Positions 1 to 8,734 of a stretch of DNA of 64,000 nucleotides are shown here, in pieces. The notes under the pieces were generated by a model. It did not search any database, was not told where the DNA came from, and was given only the letters and a program-made list of their open reading frames with translations. Source of the stretch: CBETVX01 sp965539935. GTDB lineage: Bacteria; Bacillota; Clostridia; Peptostreptococcales; Caminicellaceae. Position numbers and translations under genes: made by a program. Every line of letters begins with the position of its first letter. The first letter of the stretch is position 1. The stretch covers positions 1 to 64,000 of the forward strand of contig CBETVX010000005.1 in the NCBI GenBank assembly GCA_965539935.1, written 5' to 3'.

Positions 1-2
1 AT

Positions 3-1601
3 ATGAAAAAAAAATTTAGTTTTTTCAAAAAGGAACCTAAGAAAAAAATAAATCATGTTCAAAATACATATGATTATGGAAATATTTCTAAGAATGTCAA
101 GGAAAATATTGATAGGGTGAAAACTATTTTAGGTAATAGTACAGATATCATTACTAGGGAGTTTTCTATAGGTGAATCTGGAAAAATTAAAATAGGTATT
201 ATTTATACCGATGGATTAGCTAACCAAGATTTTATTCAACATTATATTCTAAAAACTTTAATGCATGATATTCGAACAACTAATATAGATAAAAATATTG
301 CTTCAAAGAATAATATCTATGAAATTCTAAGGGATTTTGTATTAACCTCCTGTGATTTAGATGAGATTTACGATTTGAATGAGGTATTATCTCATATTTT
401 AGAAGGAGATACAGTTATACTGATAGATGGATATTCTAAAGGTTTTACCAGCTGTACCAGAGGCTGGGAAGACCGTGGTGTTACAGAACCTAGTTCTCAA
501 ACGGTTGTAAGAGGTCCAAAGGATGGTTTTTCTGAAACCATTAGAACTAATACGGCCCTTATCCGTAGGAGGATAAGGGACCCTAATCTTTGGATAGAAA
601 CTAAACATATAGGAAGGAGAACTAAAACTGAGGTTGCTATAGCTTATATAAAAGGAGTAGCAAATGATGAAATAGTCAAAGAGGTCTATACTAGACTAGA
701 AAGAATTGATATAGATGGGATACTGGAAAGTGCATATATCGAAGAATTAATAGAGGATAATATTTATTCTCCCTTCCCAACTATACTCAATACCGAAAGA
801 CCTGATATTGTATCGGCAGCCCTTTTAGAAGGTCGTATAGCTATTTTAGTGGATGGAACTCCCTTTGTACTAATAGTACCGTCCCTATTTATACATTTTT
901 TACATTCAAGTGAAGATTACTATGCACGCTTTGAAATTTCATCCTTATTACGTCTATTACGGTATTTAGGATTATTTTTAGCATTATTATCTCCATCATT
1001 ATATATTGCTATAACAACCTTTCATCAAGAAATGATTCCTACAACTTTGCTTATAAATTTAGCTGCCCAAAGGGAAGGAGTACCCTTTCCTGCCTTCTTT
1101 GAAGCATTAATTATGGAAGTAACCTTTGAACTTTTAAGGGAAGCTGGAATTAGACTTCCAAAGGCAATCGGCTCGGCTATTTCTATAGTTGGAGCTTTGG
1201 TACTAGGGGAAGCAGCTACAAAGGCTGGTATTGTTTCTCCAGCAATGGTCATAGTAGTTTCCATTACTGCCATAAGTAACTTTTCATTTCCAAATTATAA
1301 TATATCGATTTCTATAAGGATGCTTCGCTTTGTATTTATGATATTAGCCAGCACCTTCGGTTTATATGGTATATCATTAGGCCTAATCGTATTAGTCCTT
1401 CATCTTTGTAGCTTACGTTCCTTTGGAATACCATATTTTGCTCCAATAGGTCCTTATATTAAGAAAGACCGAAAGGATGCAATTATAAGATTACCTAGAC
1501 ATATGCTTACAACTAGACCTAGTTTAATTAGTCAAACAAATATATTTAGGCAACAAAATTCTTCTTCTGCTAAGCCTCAACCTCCAAAAAAAGATAATTA
1601 A
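3..1601 (+). CDS. gerA: Spore germinant receptor subunit A (GerA/GerKA family)
   Basis: 532-residue member of the GerA family, the A subunit of the inner-spore-membrane germinant receptor. A basic, hydrophilic N-terminal half (to about residue 270) is followed by several membrane segments and a short Pro/Lys-rich cytosolic tail. Family-like landmarks are ILVDGTPFVLIVPSLF near 280-295 and the stretch FPNYNISISIRMLRF near 430. The ATG lies two bases inside the window, so its ribosome site is not visible; the lysine-rich start MKKKFSFFKK is typical of the family. It is first of four co-oriented genes (A, C, small D, B) with gaps of 29 bp or less, so a complete receptor operon is likely. The germinant cannot be read from sequence. 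Confidence 0.95.
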   Translation: MKKKFSFFKKEPKKKINHVQNTYDYGNISKNVKENIDRVKTILGNSTDIITREFSIGESGKIKIGIIYTDGLANQDFIQHYILKTLMHDIRTTNIDKNIASKNNIYEILRDFVLTSCDLDEIYDLNEVLSHILEGDTVILIDGYSKGFTSCTRGWEDRGVTEPSSQTVVRGPKDGFSETIRTNTALIRRRIRDPNLWIETKHIGRRTKTEVAIAYIKGVANDEIVKEVYTRLERIDIDGILESAYIEELIEDNIYSPFPTILNTERPDIVSAALLEGRIAILVDGTPFVLIVPSLFIHFLHSSEDYYARFEISSLLRLLRYLGLFLALLSPSLYIAITTFHQEMIPTTLLINLAAQREGVPFPAFFEALIMEVTFELLREAGIRLPKAIGSAISIVGALVLGEAATKAGIVSPAMVIVVSITAISNFSFPNYNISISIRMLRFVFMILASTFGLYGISLGLIVLVLHLCSLRSFGIPYFAPIGPYIKKDRKDAIIRLPRHMLTTRPSLISQTNIFRQQNSSSAKPQPPKKDN

Positions 1602-1630
1602 AAATTAATAGTATAAAAAGGAGTTTTTCC

Positions 1631-2827
1631 ATGAAAAAAAAGATTATCTTATTATTAATATTAATTACTATTACTAACTTTTTATCTGGATGTTGGAGCA
1701 AGCGAGAAATAGATGAACTATCAATTGCCATGGGTATTGGAATAGATAAAATTGATAATGAATATTTAATTACAGTTCAGCTCATCAATCCTTCAGAAAT
1801 TACTGTTGATACCTCGTCTACAAGAACCGCTGTTACTATTTATCAAACCAGGGGGAAAACTATTTTTGAAGCCTTTAGGAAATTAACTCAAAAAACACCG
1901 AGAAAGGTTTATCTATCCCATATACAAACCATAGTTTTCGGTGAAGAGTTTGCAAAAAATGGAATAGCTAAAGCATTAGATTTTTTTTCAAGGGATCATG
2001 AATTGAGGACAGATTTTTATATTTTAGTTTCAAGGAGGTTTAAGGCTGAAGACATTTTAAGTATTCTAACTCCCCTAGAGAAAATTCCTGCAAAAAATAT
2101 GCATACCTCTTTACAAATGTCTGAACAGTCATGGGCTGCAACTTATCATATTGAACTTGATGAGCTGATAAAAATTCTAGTTAGTGATGGAAAAAACCCT
2201 GTTCTCACTGGCATTACAATTTCAGGTGATGTGGATAGTGGAACTGCTAAAGAAAATATAGAGAGAATTAAGCCCTTTACCACTGTACAGATTGATCACA
2301 TAGCTGTATTTAGAGGAGATAAACTAGTTGGCTGGCTAAATGAAGATGAAAGTAAGGGTTTTAACTTTATCAATGACAATGTTGAAAGTACAATCATTAA
2401 TATTCCATGTTTAGATAATCAGCTTATAAGTCTAGAAATAGTAAGGTCAAAAACTAAACTAAAATGTAAAGTTGAAAATGGAGAACCTAGAATTTATATT
2501 GATGTTACTGCTGAATCTAATATAGGAGAAGTTCAATGTGATTCAAAGATTCTTGAAACAAAATCTATTTATGAATTTGAAGAAAATGCGGAAAAAATCA
2601 TAAAGGATGAAATGGAAGTAGTAATAGAAAAAGCTAAAACTATCTATAAAAGTGATATATTTGGATTTGGAGAAGCTATTCATAGAGCCGACCCCAAATT
2701 ATGGAAAGAGCTTAAAGATGGATGGGATGATAAATTTGCAAACCTACCAGTTAATATGAATGTAGACGTTAAAATTAGACGATTAGGAACAATTTCTGAG
2801 TCTTTTCAAAATGAAATAAAGGAGTAA
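1631..2827 (+). CDS. gerC: Germinant receptor lipoprotein subunit C (Ger(x)C family)
   Basis: 398-residue Ger(x)C lipoprotein. A lysine-rich start, a hydrophobic signal and the lipobox LSGC (Cys about 21) are followed by WSKREIDELSIAMGIGIDK, the conserved opening of the family. The family partners GerA and GerB in the spore inner membrane, with the folded domains on the outer face. A ribosome site AAGGAG lies 9 bases before the ATG. It sits 29 bp after gerA and 6 bp before the small subunit gene. Length is normal for the family. Confidence 0.95.
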   Translation: MKKKIILLLILITITNFLSGCWSKREIDELSIAMGIGIDKIDNEYLITVQLINPSEITVDTSSTRTAVTIYQTRGKTIFEAFRKLTQKTPRKVYLSHIQTIVFGEEFAKNGIAKALDFFSRDHELRTDFYILVSRRFKAEDILSILTPLEKIPAKNMHTSLQMSEQSWAATYHIELDELIKILVSDGKNPVLTGITISGDVDSGTAKENIERIKPFTTVQIDHIAVFRGDKLVGWLNEDESKGFNFINDNVESTIINIPCLDNQLISLEIVRSKTKLKCKVENGEPRIYIDVTAESNIGEVQCDSKILETKSIYEFEENAEKIIKDEMEVVIEKAKTIYKSDIFGFGEAIHRADPKLWKELKDGWDDKFANLPVNMNVDVKIRRLGTISESFQNEIKE

Positions 2828-2833
2828 TATATC

Positions 2834-3067
2834 ATGTGGTCTTTTCTCGGTGTTATTGCAGTCACTATAGCTATAGCTTCATTTGAAATTCCACAACTTA
2901 AAAAAAATAACTTAAAAAAAGAGTTGTTGGTTTTTTGTATTTTACTACCTCTGGCTTTCATCCTCAGCATAGCTAAAATACTCTATGAGACTTTACCAAA
3001 TCCCTTAGATGGGCTTACTATTATTTACAAACCCCTTAGTGATTTTATTTTTAAGATATTAAAGTAA
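2834..3067 (+). CDS. Small two-helix membrane protein, probable germinant receptor D subunit
   Basis: 77-residue, very hydrophobic protein with two predicted membrane helices (about 3-20 and 29-49) joined by a short Lys-rich loop, then an amphipathic tail. It lies between gerC and gerB, with its ribosome site (AAAGGAG) inside the last codons of gerC. Some Bacillus receptor operons carry a fourth small gene encoding a two-helix D protein that modulates receptor function (YfkS is a comparable case from memory). Position, size and topology all fit. The assignment is by architecture and context, not by a diagnostic motif. Confidence 0.7.
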   Translation: MWSFLGVIAVTIAIASFEIPQLKKNNLKKELLVFCILLPLAFILSIAKILYETLPNPLDGLTIIYKPLSDFIFKILK

Positions 3068-3083
3068 CAGAAAGAGGGATAAA

Positions 3084-4202
3084 ATGTCTAATAAATGGAT
3101 AATAAGTTCACATCAGTTTAAGCTGTTAGTAACTCTTTGCTATTTAGGTAGATCTTTATTAGTTACTCCAAGGAGTTTAGCAGCTATCTCAAAACAAGAT
3201 GCTTGGATAGCTGCCTTATTTGGTATATTAGGAAGTATTTTGATAATATGGATTTACAATAGCTTAAGTAATTTATTGACTGACATGTCCTTAGTTCAAT
3301 ATATAGAAAAACTTTTGGGGAAATGGATGGGAAAATTTATCGCTATCTGTTTTGTTCTTTTCGCCCTATTAAATACAGCACTACTTTTGTCTTTTATGGG
3401 AAATTTTATTACTACCCAAATATTAATTGATACCCCTGTTGTAATAATAAATAGTTTTTTTGTAATCGTAATTGTTATAGGTACTCGTCTAGGATTAGAG
3501 ACCTTTGCTAGGGCTGCTGAAATACTATACCCTTATGTTATAGGTTTTTTGAGTATTCTTATTCTCCTTATTATTAAAGAAATTAATTATCACAATATAC
3601 TTCCCGTATTAGAATATGGTATTGTGCCAATTATAAGGGGAACTTTATCATATATGAGCTATTCATCTGTGACCCTTATTCTTCTACTGATGATATTCCC
3701 CGCATGTGTGAATGAACCGAGTTACTGTAAGAAATCCTTTTTCAGTGGTGCTCTAGTATCAGGAAGTATTATTTTTTTATTAACAATCTTAAATATTATG
3801 ATTCTTGGGTATGATCAAGCTGCTCGTAATACTTTTTCAAGCTATATCCTGGCAAAAAAAATAAGCGTTGGTAATATCATAGAGAGGGTTGAAGTCGTAA
3901 TAGCTATATCTTGGATTATCACCATATATTTTAAAATACTGATTTATTTTTACGGAGCAGTATCGGGACTTTCACAAATCTTAAATCTAAAAGAATATAA
4001 ATCCTTGACCATGCCCCTTGCTATGATTATGGTCTTTCTTTCTTTAATAGTCTATCCTAATAATGCTTATGCCAGCCAATTTAACAGTACTACTTGGGTA
4101 TTGTTTTCCTTTACCTTTGGCTTCATTTTACCTTTATTTTTATTATTATTTGGAAATCTACGTGAAAAAGGTAAGATGAAAAAACAACCTTATAAAAAAT
4201 AA
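3084..4202 (+). CDS. gerB: Germinant receptor permease subunit B (GerB/endospore germination permease)
   Basis: 372-residue integral membrane protein with about 10 hydrophobic segments, of the GerB family (APC-type fold, PF03845). The opening ISSHQFKLLVTLCYLGRSLLV and the following AAISKQDAWIAAL are family hallmarks. It is thought to form the germinant-binding transporter-like subunit of the receptor. It ends the four-gene operon, 16 bp after the small D gene, with AGAGGG upstream of the ATG. A hairpin at 4251-4270 separates it from the convergent hydF. Confidence 0.95.
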   Translation: MSNKWIISSHQFKLLVTLCYLGRSLLVTPRSLAAISKQDAWIAALFGILGSILIIWIYNSLSNLLTDMSLVQYIEKLLGKWMGKFIAICFVLFALLNTALLLSFMGNFITTQILIDTPVVIINSFFVIVIVIGTRLGLETFARAAEILYPYVIGFLSILILLIIKEINYHNILPVLEYGIVPIIRGTLSYMSYSSVTLILLLMIFPACVNEPSYCKKSFFSGALVSGSIIFLLTILNIMILGYDQAARNTFSSYILAKKISVGNIIERVEVVIAISWIITIYFKILIYFYGAVSGLSQILNLKEYKSLTMPLAMIMVFLSLIVYPNNAYASQFNSTTWVLFSFTFGFILPLFLLLFGNLREKGKMKKQPYKK

Positions 4203-4250
4203 ATTCTTAAATAGAAATGAAAATTTCCTTAAAAAATGGGTCAGTGTAAT

Positions 4251-4270
4251 AGGGAGAAATTAATCTCCCT
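4251..4270. terminator. Hairpin between convergent gerB and hydF
   Basis: AGGGAGA and TCTCCCT form a perfect 7-bp stem around a 6-base loop. It lies in the 97-bp gap between the converging gerB and hydF genes. Neither side has a clean T-run, so terminator function is likely by position rather than by sequence. Confidence 0.5.
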
Positions 4271-4299
4271 TAGGTCATATATTATTAATTTACTTAGTT

Positions 4300-5523
4300 T
4301 TATAATAAATCCCTTACTTTTGGGAAAGGGCTTAATGCTCTTTCGAGAACGCCTGTAACATATCCTATAAGGACTCCATAATTTACAATTGGTGTTTTAT
4401 TTTCCTTGGCCTGCTCTATTCTAAACTCCATTTCCTTAGGATTCAACATACATCCTCCACAATGAACTATAAGATCAAATTTTTTCATTGTTTCTGGTTC
4501 TGGATAGGCAGTTCCAGAAGTCCACTCAAAATTCAATTTTCCACCAACCATATCTTCAAGCCATCTTGGTATTTTATCCCTACCTATATCCCCCTCTTGT
4601 CTATGATGGGTACAGCCTTCACATATAAGTACTTTATCTCCTGGTTTTAGATTTTTGATTTTTTCTATTCCTGAAACCAACTCTTCTAGGTCACCCTTGT
4701 ATCTAGCATATAATATGGAAAAAGATGTTAAGTCTATATTTTTAGGTGTTTCCTTATCTACCCTTTCAAAGGCCTGGGAATCTGTAATAACTAATCTTGG
4801 TTTTTTATTTAATCCCTTTAAGGCTTCTTTAAGTTCAGTTTCCCTTGTGACTATTGGTATTCCTGCATGGTCTATTATATCCCTTATGGTCTGCTGCTGG
4901 GGAAGTATAAGTCTTCCCTTTGGAGCCGCCTTATCTATAGGGGTAACTAATACTATATAATCATGGGGCTCAATCAGATCTCCAACAATTACTTTTTCGT
5001 GTTTACCCAGATCGGCAACCTTTATAATAGTTTCCTTTAGCTTTTCTATTCCCTTTTTAGTTGTGGCACTTACCTTTACAAAGGGCATATTATATTTTTT
5101 GCTCCATTCATTTATGACTTTATCTTCTACATCCAGTATATCCACTTTATTGACTACACCAACTATTGGTATTTTTTTATCCTTAACTCTCATTATTATA
5201 TCTTCATCAAAATCTGTAATTCCACTTTGTCCATTTATTACTATAATGGCAAGTTCAGTTTTACTTAAAACCCTATATGTCTTTTTTATTCTAAGTTCTC
5301 CTAATTCACCTTCATCATCTATACCTGCCGTATCAATAAGCATAACAGGACCAATGGGTAAAATCTCCATAGCCTTACTAACAGGATCTGTGGTGGTTCC
5401 AGCTATTTTTGAAACTAAAGCTATATCTTGATTTGTTATGGCATTTATTAAACTTGATTTACCGGCATTTCTCTTGCCAAATATGGCTATATGAAGTCTA
5501 TTACTCTTGGGTGTCTCTTGCAT
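4300..5523 (-). CDS. hydF: [FeFe]-hydrogenase H-cluster maturation GTPase HydF
   Basis: 407-residue HydF, the scaffold and GTPase on which the 2Fe subcluster is completed before transfer to HydA. The Ras-like GTPase domain covers about 1-170, with P-loop GKRNAGKSS (16-24), DTAG (64-67) and NKVD (125-128). A dimerisation domain follows, then the cluster domain. The signature CxH...HCxxC is present as C304-T-H306 and H354-C355-x-x-C358, a 48-residue spacing that fits the family. It is the last gene of the TM1266-hydG-hydE-hydF operon, separated from hydE by an array of 7-bp repeats that runs up to its ribosome site AAGGAGG. Confidence 0.97.
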   Translation of the reverse strand: MQETPKSNRLHIAIFGKRNAGKSSLINAITNQDIALVSKIAGTTTDPVSKAMEILPIGPVMLIDTAGIDDEGELGELRIKKTYRVLSKTELAIIVINGQSGITDFDEDIIMRVKDKKIPIVGVVNKVDILDVEDKVINEWSKKYNMPFVKVSATTKKGIEKLKETIIKVADLGKHEKVIVGDLIEPHDYIVLVTPIDKAAPKGRLILPQQQTIRDIIDHAGIPIVTRETELKEALKGLNKKPRLVITDSQAFERVDKETPKNIDLTSFSILYARYKGDLEELVSGIEKIKNLKPGDKVLICEGCTHHRQEGDIGRDKIPRWLEDMVGGKLNFEWTSGTAYPEPETMKKFDLIVHCGGCMLNPKEMEFRIEQAKENKTPIVNYGVLIGYVTGVLERALSPFPKVRDLL

Positions 5524-5538
5524 AATTTTCCTCCTTGA

Positions 5539-5608
5539 TTCTTAATTTTTAATTCTTAATTTTTAATTCTTAATTTTTAATTCTTAATTTTTAATTCTTA
5601 ATTCTTAA
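5539..5608. repeat. Ten-unit array of AT-rich 7-bp repeats between hydE and hydF
   Basis: Ten consecutive heptamers, TTCTTAA alternating with TTTTTAA (four 14-bp pairs, then two TTCTTAA). On the minus strand they read GAATTAA/AAATTAA. The array begins over the hydE stop codon and ends just before the hydF ribosome site, filling the intercistronic gap. Shorter 7-bp-period runs occur at 20810-20844, 20949-20969 and 48889-48909. Confidence 0.9.
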
Positions 5609-6900
5609 TTTTTTAAGTATGGTGGCATTTTTCTTTTTGCTTCTTCCACTGCCCTATAGGCCGATTCTAAGTCTACCATATTCTTTTCACTATATATTTG
5701 ATAATTATATCTATATTTAGGTGGTGTATTAATAAGCATTATGGTATTGGCACCAGCCTTTAAGGCCTTTGTTTGACCATCGGGGTCTAAGGATGCCAGT
5801 GCCGTTGTGGCAGGTATAAATACTCTCTTACATACAATTCTAGTTACTGCCACCGCCTTTAAAGTCATTTCAATACTTCCATGGGGATATTTTTCAAAGG
5901 GAGTTCCCTTTGTAGGTACAAAGGGTCCTATTCCTATCATGTTAATTCCCATTTCCTTAAAAAATAATATATCCTTGGCAATATCTTCTACCCTTTGTCC
6001 AGGAAGTCCAATGATGCTCCCTGAACCATTGAGATAACCAAGTTCTTTTAACCATTTAGAGCACTTTACTCTATGATCAAAATCATCATCTGGGTGAATA
6101 AACTCAAATAACTTTCTATTAGTAGTTTCAATTTTTAAGAGGAAGTTATTGGCTCCAAGTTCTCTATAATACTCATATTCTTCTCTAGGTCTTTCCCCTA
6201 TGCTCAGGGTAATATTCATTCTTGTTTCTTCTTTAATCCTTTTAATTAAAGAAGATATTTTTTCTTTAGTCCACCATAAATCTTCTCCAGATTGTAATAT
6301 AACTGTTTTTATCCCTATATTATGAAGCTCATAAACTACCTCCATAATCTCATCTTCTGTCATTCTATATCTATCTAAATCATCAAGACTTTTTCTTATT
6401 CCACAATATTTACAGTCTTTCCTACAATAATTTGAAAACTCTATAGCTCCCCTAATGTCTACAATATCTCCCACTACTTCTTTTCTCATCCTATCTGCAG
6501 CATAAAAAAGTGCTTCCTTTTCGGCCCTTCTATCAGTTTTTAATAAAAGAACAATGTCTTCATAAAATAGTTCCCTACCTTCTTCTATCTTTTGAAGTAC
6601 ATCCATGAATTCTTTAGAAATAACCGAGTCCATTATTTTATTTACGAGTCCCGATAATCTTTGAGGTTTATCTTCATATATCCCTTCTATAATAATCCCA
6701 TTATTTCTTAGTATTTCTTCTGCCCTTTCTTTATCTTCTACACTAACTTTGATGGCTGTGCCGCAAACTGTCCCATATTCTGAAGGCGCTGGTACTAGGG
6801 CTGTAAATATACCAGCATCTTTAAGTAACTTATCACCCATAAGCATATGTGAGGTTGAACCTGCCATAATAAGAAAGTGAGTTATCTTCTGCTCCGTCAT
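5605..6900 (-). CDS. hydE: HydE radical SAM maturase with N-terminal DUF3343 (Se/S-carrier-like) domain
   Basis: 431 residues from the ATG at 6900, chosen because GGAGG lies 5 bases upstream; an in-frame TTG at 6912 overlaps that site. Residues about 93-431 are HydE, the radical SAM enzyme acting on the iron-cysteine-carbonyl-cyanide synthon in H-cluster assembly. The cluster motif is C159xxxC163xxC166 in EFSNYCRKDCKYCG. Residues about 5-80 are an extra domain resembling DUF3343/PF11823 (putative Se/S carrier-like), with ALVPAPSEYGTVCG containing the single conserved Cys46. Known stand-alone HydE proteins are about 350 residues with the CxxxCxxC near residue 65, so about 95 residues are added. 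The ribosome site and continuous frame rule out an annotation artefact. Confidence 0.93.
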   Translation of the reverse strand: MTEQKITHFLIMAGSTSHMLMGDKLLKDAGIFTALVPAPSEYGTVCGTAIKVSVEDKERAEEILRNNGIIIEGIYEDKPQRLSGLVNKIMDSVISKEFMDVLQKIEEGRELFYEDIVLLLKTDRRAEKEALFYAADRMRKEVVGDIVDIRGAIEFSNYCRKDCKYCGIRKSLDDLDRYRMTEDEIMEVVYELHNIGIKTVILQSGEDLWWTKEKISSLIKRIKEETRMNITLSIGERPREEYEYYRELGANNFLLKIETTNRKLFEFIHPDDDFDHRVKCSKWLKELGYLNGSGSIIGLPGQRVEDIAKDILFFKEMGINMIGIGPFVPTKGTPFEKYPHGSIEMTLKAVAVTRIVCKRVFIPATTALASLDPDGQTKALKAGANTIMLINTPPKYRYNYQIYSEKNMVDLESAYRAVEEAKRKMPPYLKN

Positions 6901-6928
6901 AATTACCTCCAAGTATATTTAGTAGGTC

Positions 6929-8302
6929 TTAAAAGTATAAATCCCTTGCTCCTTTTTCTATACTCTTTAGTCTTTTTATTGTTTCTTCTTTAATCTTTTC
7001 ATGTATTATTTTATTTAATTCTTTTTCTATCATGATATTTCCAGACATTTTAGTTTCCTCTGAAGCATACTCCTCTAAATATTCTTTAAATGTTAATATG
7101 GCATTTGGTTGACAAAACTCATGTATATGGGCATCCTTTGCAAGCTCCATAAAGGCTTCTCCAGTTCTCTTTGCTCTATAGCAAGCTGTACAGAAACTTG
7201 GTAGATGTCCTTGATTTATAGCTACTCTAATCATTTCCTCCACGCTTCTTTTATCACTTGTTTCAAATTGAGAGGCTTCATTATCCTTTTCCTCATATCC
7301 TCCAGGATTTGTTTTAGACCCTGCTGACATTTGGGATACTCCAAGTTCTAATAGTTCCTCCCTAAGGGATGCACTTTCTCTAGTTGAAAGAATAATCCCT
7401 GTATATGGGACAGCAAGTCGATATATGGATACTATCTTTTTTATTTCATCATCTGATACTGGAAATGGAACTTCTTTTATCGCAGTATTATGGGCAGGCC
7501 TTAACCTAGGAATTGAAATTGTATGGGGCCCTACATTATATTTGCTATCTAAATATTCTGAGTGAATGAGGGTAGCTAACACATCAAATTTATAATCATA
7601 CAGACCAAGCAATACCCCTATGCCTAAATCATCTATCCCAGCTTCAAAGGCCCTATCTAAAGCTGTCACTCTCCAGTCATAATCAGATTTCGACCCAGTT
7701 GGATGCATTTTCTTATACTGCCCTCTATGATATGTTTCTTGGAATATTTGATAGGTGCCTATTTGAGCTGCCTTAAGTTTTTTAAAGTCTTCTGTAGTCA
7801 TAGGTGCTGAATTTACATTTATCCTTCTTATGTCTACATTATTATAAATAGCTTCAACTGAATCTATTATGTGGTTAACATCTGTTTTACTTTCATCCTC
7901 CCCACAAACTAATAGAATTCTTTTATGTCCTTGTCTTTCTATGGCCTTTGCCTCTTTTATAACCTCATCAGTGGACAATGTTTTTCTATATATCTCTTTA
8001 TTAGCTGCTCTAAAACCACAGTATAAACAGTTATTTGTACATTCATTACTTGTATATAGTGGTGCGAATACAACTATCCTATTGCCATATATTTTATTCT
8101 TAATATATCTTGCTGTAGCGTAAAGCTCTTCCAGTAACTCTTTGTCTTCAGTTTGAAGTAGTGCTGCTGCTTCTTCAAACTGAAGGCCTCTACAATCCCT
8201 TGCTTTGTTTATAATTTCCCTAATCTCTTCTTTTGTTACTTGTTTTGCTTCCTCAAGAAGATTAAATATTTCCTTTTCATTTATTATTTTTTTAGTATCC
8301 AT
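6929..8302 (-). CDS. hydG: [FeFe]-hydrogenase maturation tyrosine lyase HydG
   Basis: 457-residue radical SAM enzyme that cleaves tyrosine to supply CO and CN- on an iron-cysteine synthon. The N-terminal SAM cluster motif is C88xxxC92xxC95 (NECTNNCLYCG). The C-terminal auxiliary-cluster motif CTACYR lies near residue 373, as expected for HydG rather than ThiH. Length is normal. The ATG at 8302 follows a strong GGAGGT. Only 28 bp separate it from hydE, and it is preceded by the TM1266-type regulator gene. Confidence 0.97.
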   Translation of the reverse strand: MDTKKIINEKEIFNLLEEAKQVTKEEIREIINKARDCRGLQFEEAAALLQTEDKELLEELYATARYIKNKIYGNRIVVFAPLYTSNECTNNCLYCGFRAANKEIYRKTLSTDEVIKEAKAIERQGHKRILLVCGEDESKTDVNHIIDSVEAIYNNVDIRRINVNSAPMTTEDFKKLKAAQIGTYQIFQETYHRGQYKKMHPTGSKSDYDWRVTALDRAFEAGIDDLGIGVLLGLYDYKFDVLATLIHSEYLDSKYNVGPHTISIPRLRPAHNTAIKEVPFPVSDDEIKKIVSIYRLAVPYTGIILSTRESASLREELLELGVSQMSAGSKTNPGGYEEKDNEASQFETSDKRSVEEMIRVAINQGHLPSFCTACYRAKRTGEAFMELAKDAHIHEFCQPNAILTFKEYLEEYASEETKMSGNIMIEKELNKIIHEKIKEETIKRLKSIEKGARDLYF

Positions 8303-8342
8303 ATTATTACCTCCAAATATTATAAATCCTATTTTAAAACCA

Positions 8343-8588
8343 TTACTTTTTCGTCAATGCACTCTTTACAGATACTCCTTGGATTCTTCCTAGTTTTCCA
8401 GTTAATGCTCCTATTTCATCTGTGCTTCCATCTACAATTATTGATATTACATTTACTTGCTTTTCTCTATAGGGTACTCCCATTCTTCCAATTATTATCT
8501 CTGAATAATTGGATAATGTAGAATTTACCCTTTGTACACTTTCCGATGATTCAACTATTATTGCAACCACACCTATTCTTTTATCCAT
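8343..8588 (-). CDS. TM1266-family putative iron-only hydrogenase system regulator
   Basis: 81-residue protein of the TM1266 family, a small ACT-like/NikR-C-terminal-like fold that commonly accompanies hydEFG. The sequence shows beta-alpha-beta periodicity and the family-typical YSEIIIGRMGVPYREK and ISIIVDG segments. It has no DNA-binding domain, so the name regulator is historical and its role is not established. It is the first gene of the maturation operon, with AGGAGG before the ATG. It lies directly behind the candidate attenuator at 8623-8759, so its own translation could be part of the control. Confidence 0.9.
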   Translation of the reverse strand: MDKRIGVVAIIVESSESVQRVNSTLSNYSEIIIGRMGVPYREKQVNVISIIVDGSTDEIGALTGKLGRIQGVSVKSALTKK

Positions 8589-8622
8589 TCATGGTTCCTC
8601 CTAGCTTTATAAAAAATGCAAT

Positions 8623-8672
8623 AAAAAAACTCCCCAAAAGGTAGGAAAGTAATCCTCCCCTTAGGAAGTTTT
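8623..8672 (-). terminator. Strong intrinsic terminator in front of TM1266-hydGEF
   Basis: On the minus strand a 20-bp stem (arms 8653-8672 and 8626-8646, one bulged base, several G-T pairs) closes a 6-base loop and ends in a run of seven T. It lies about 35 bp before the TM1266 start codon, upstream of the operon rather than behind a gene. That placement is why it is read as an attenuator. Confidence 0.85.
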
Positions 8673-8674
8673 GA

Positions 8675-8734
8675 ATTATAGGTATATATTAAAATACATA
8701 AATGTATAAATATATCCTAATATATACCTATAAT
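8675..8734. repeat. 17-bp perfect inverted repeat with nested palindrome
   Basis: ATTATAGGTATATATTA at 8675-8691 is exactly repeated in reverse complement at 8718-8734. The 26-base gap contains a second palindrome, ATACAT AA ATGTAT (8694-8707). As RNA it would form a long arm between the antiterminator segment and the terminator, bringing the two together. It could alternatively be a protein operator. Confidence 0.85.

Noticed and set aside
5539..5608. Repeat array as a CRISPR
   Set aside because: Units are 7 bp with no spacers and no cas genes nearby.
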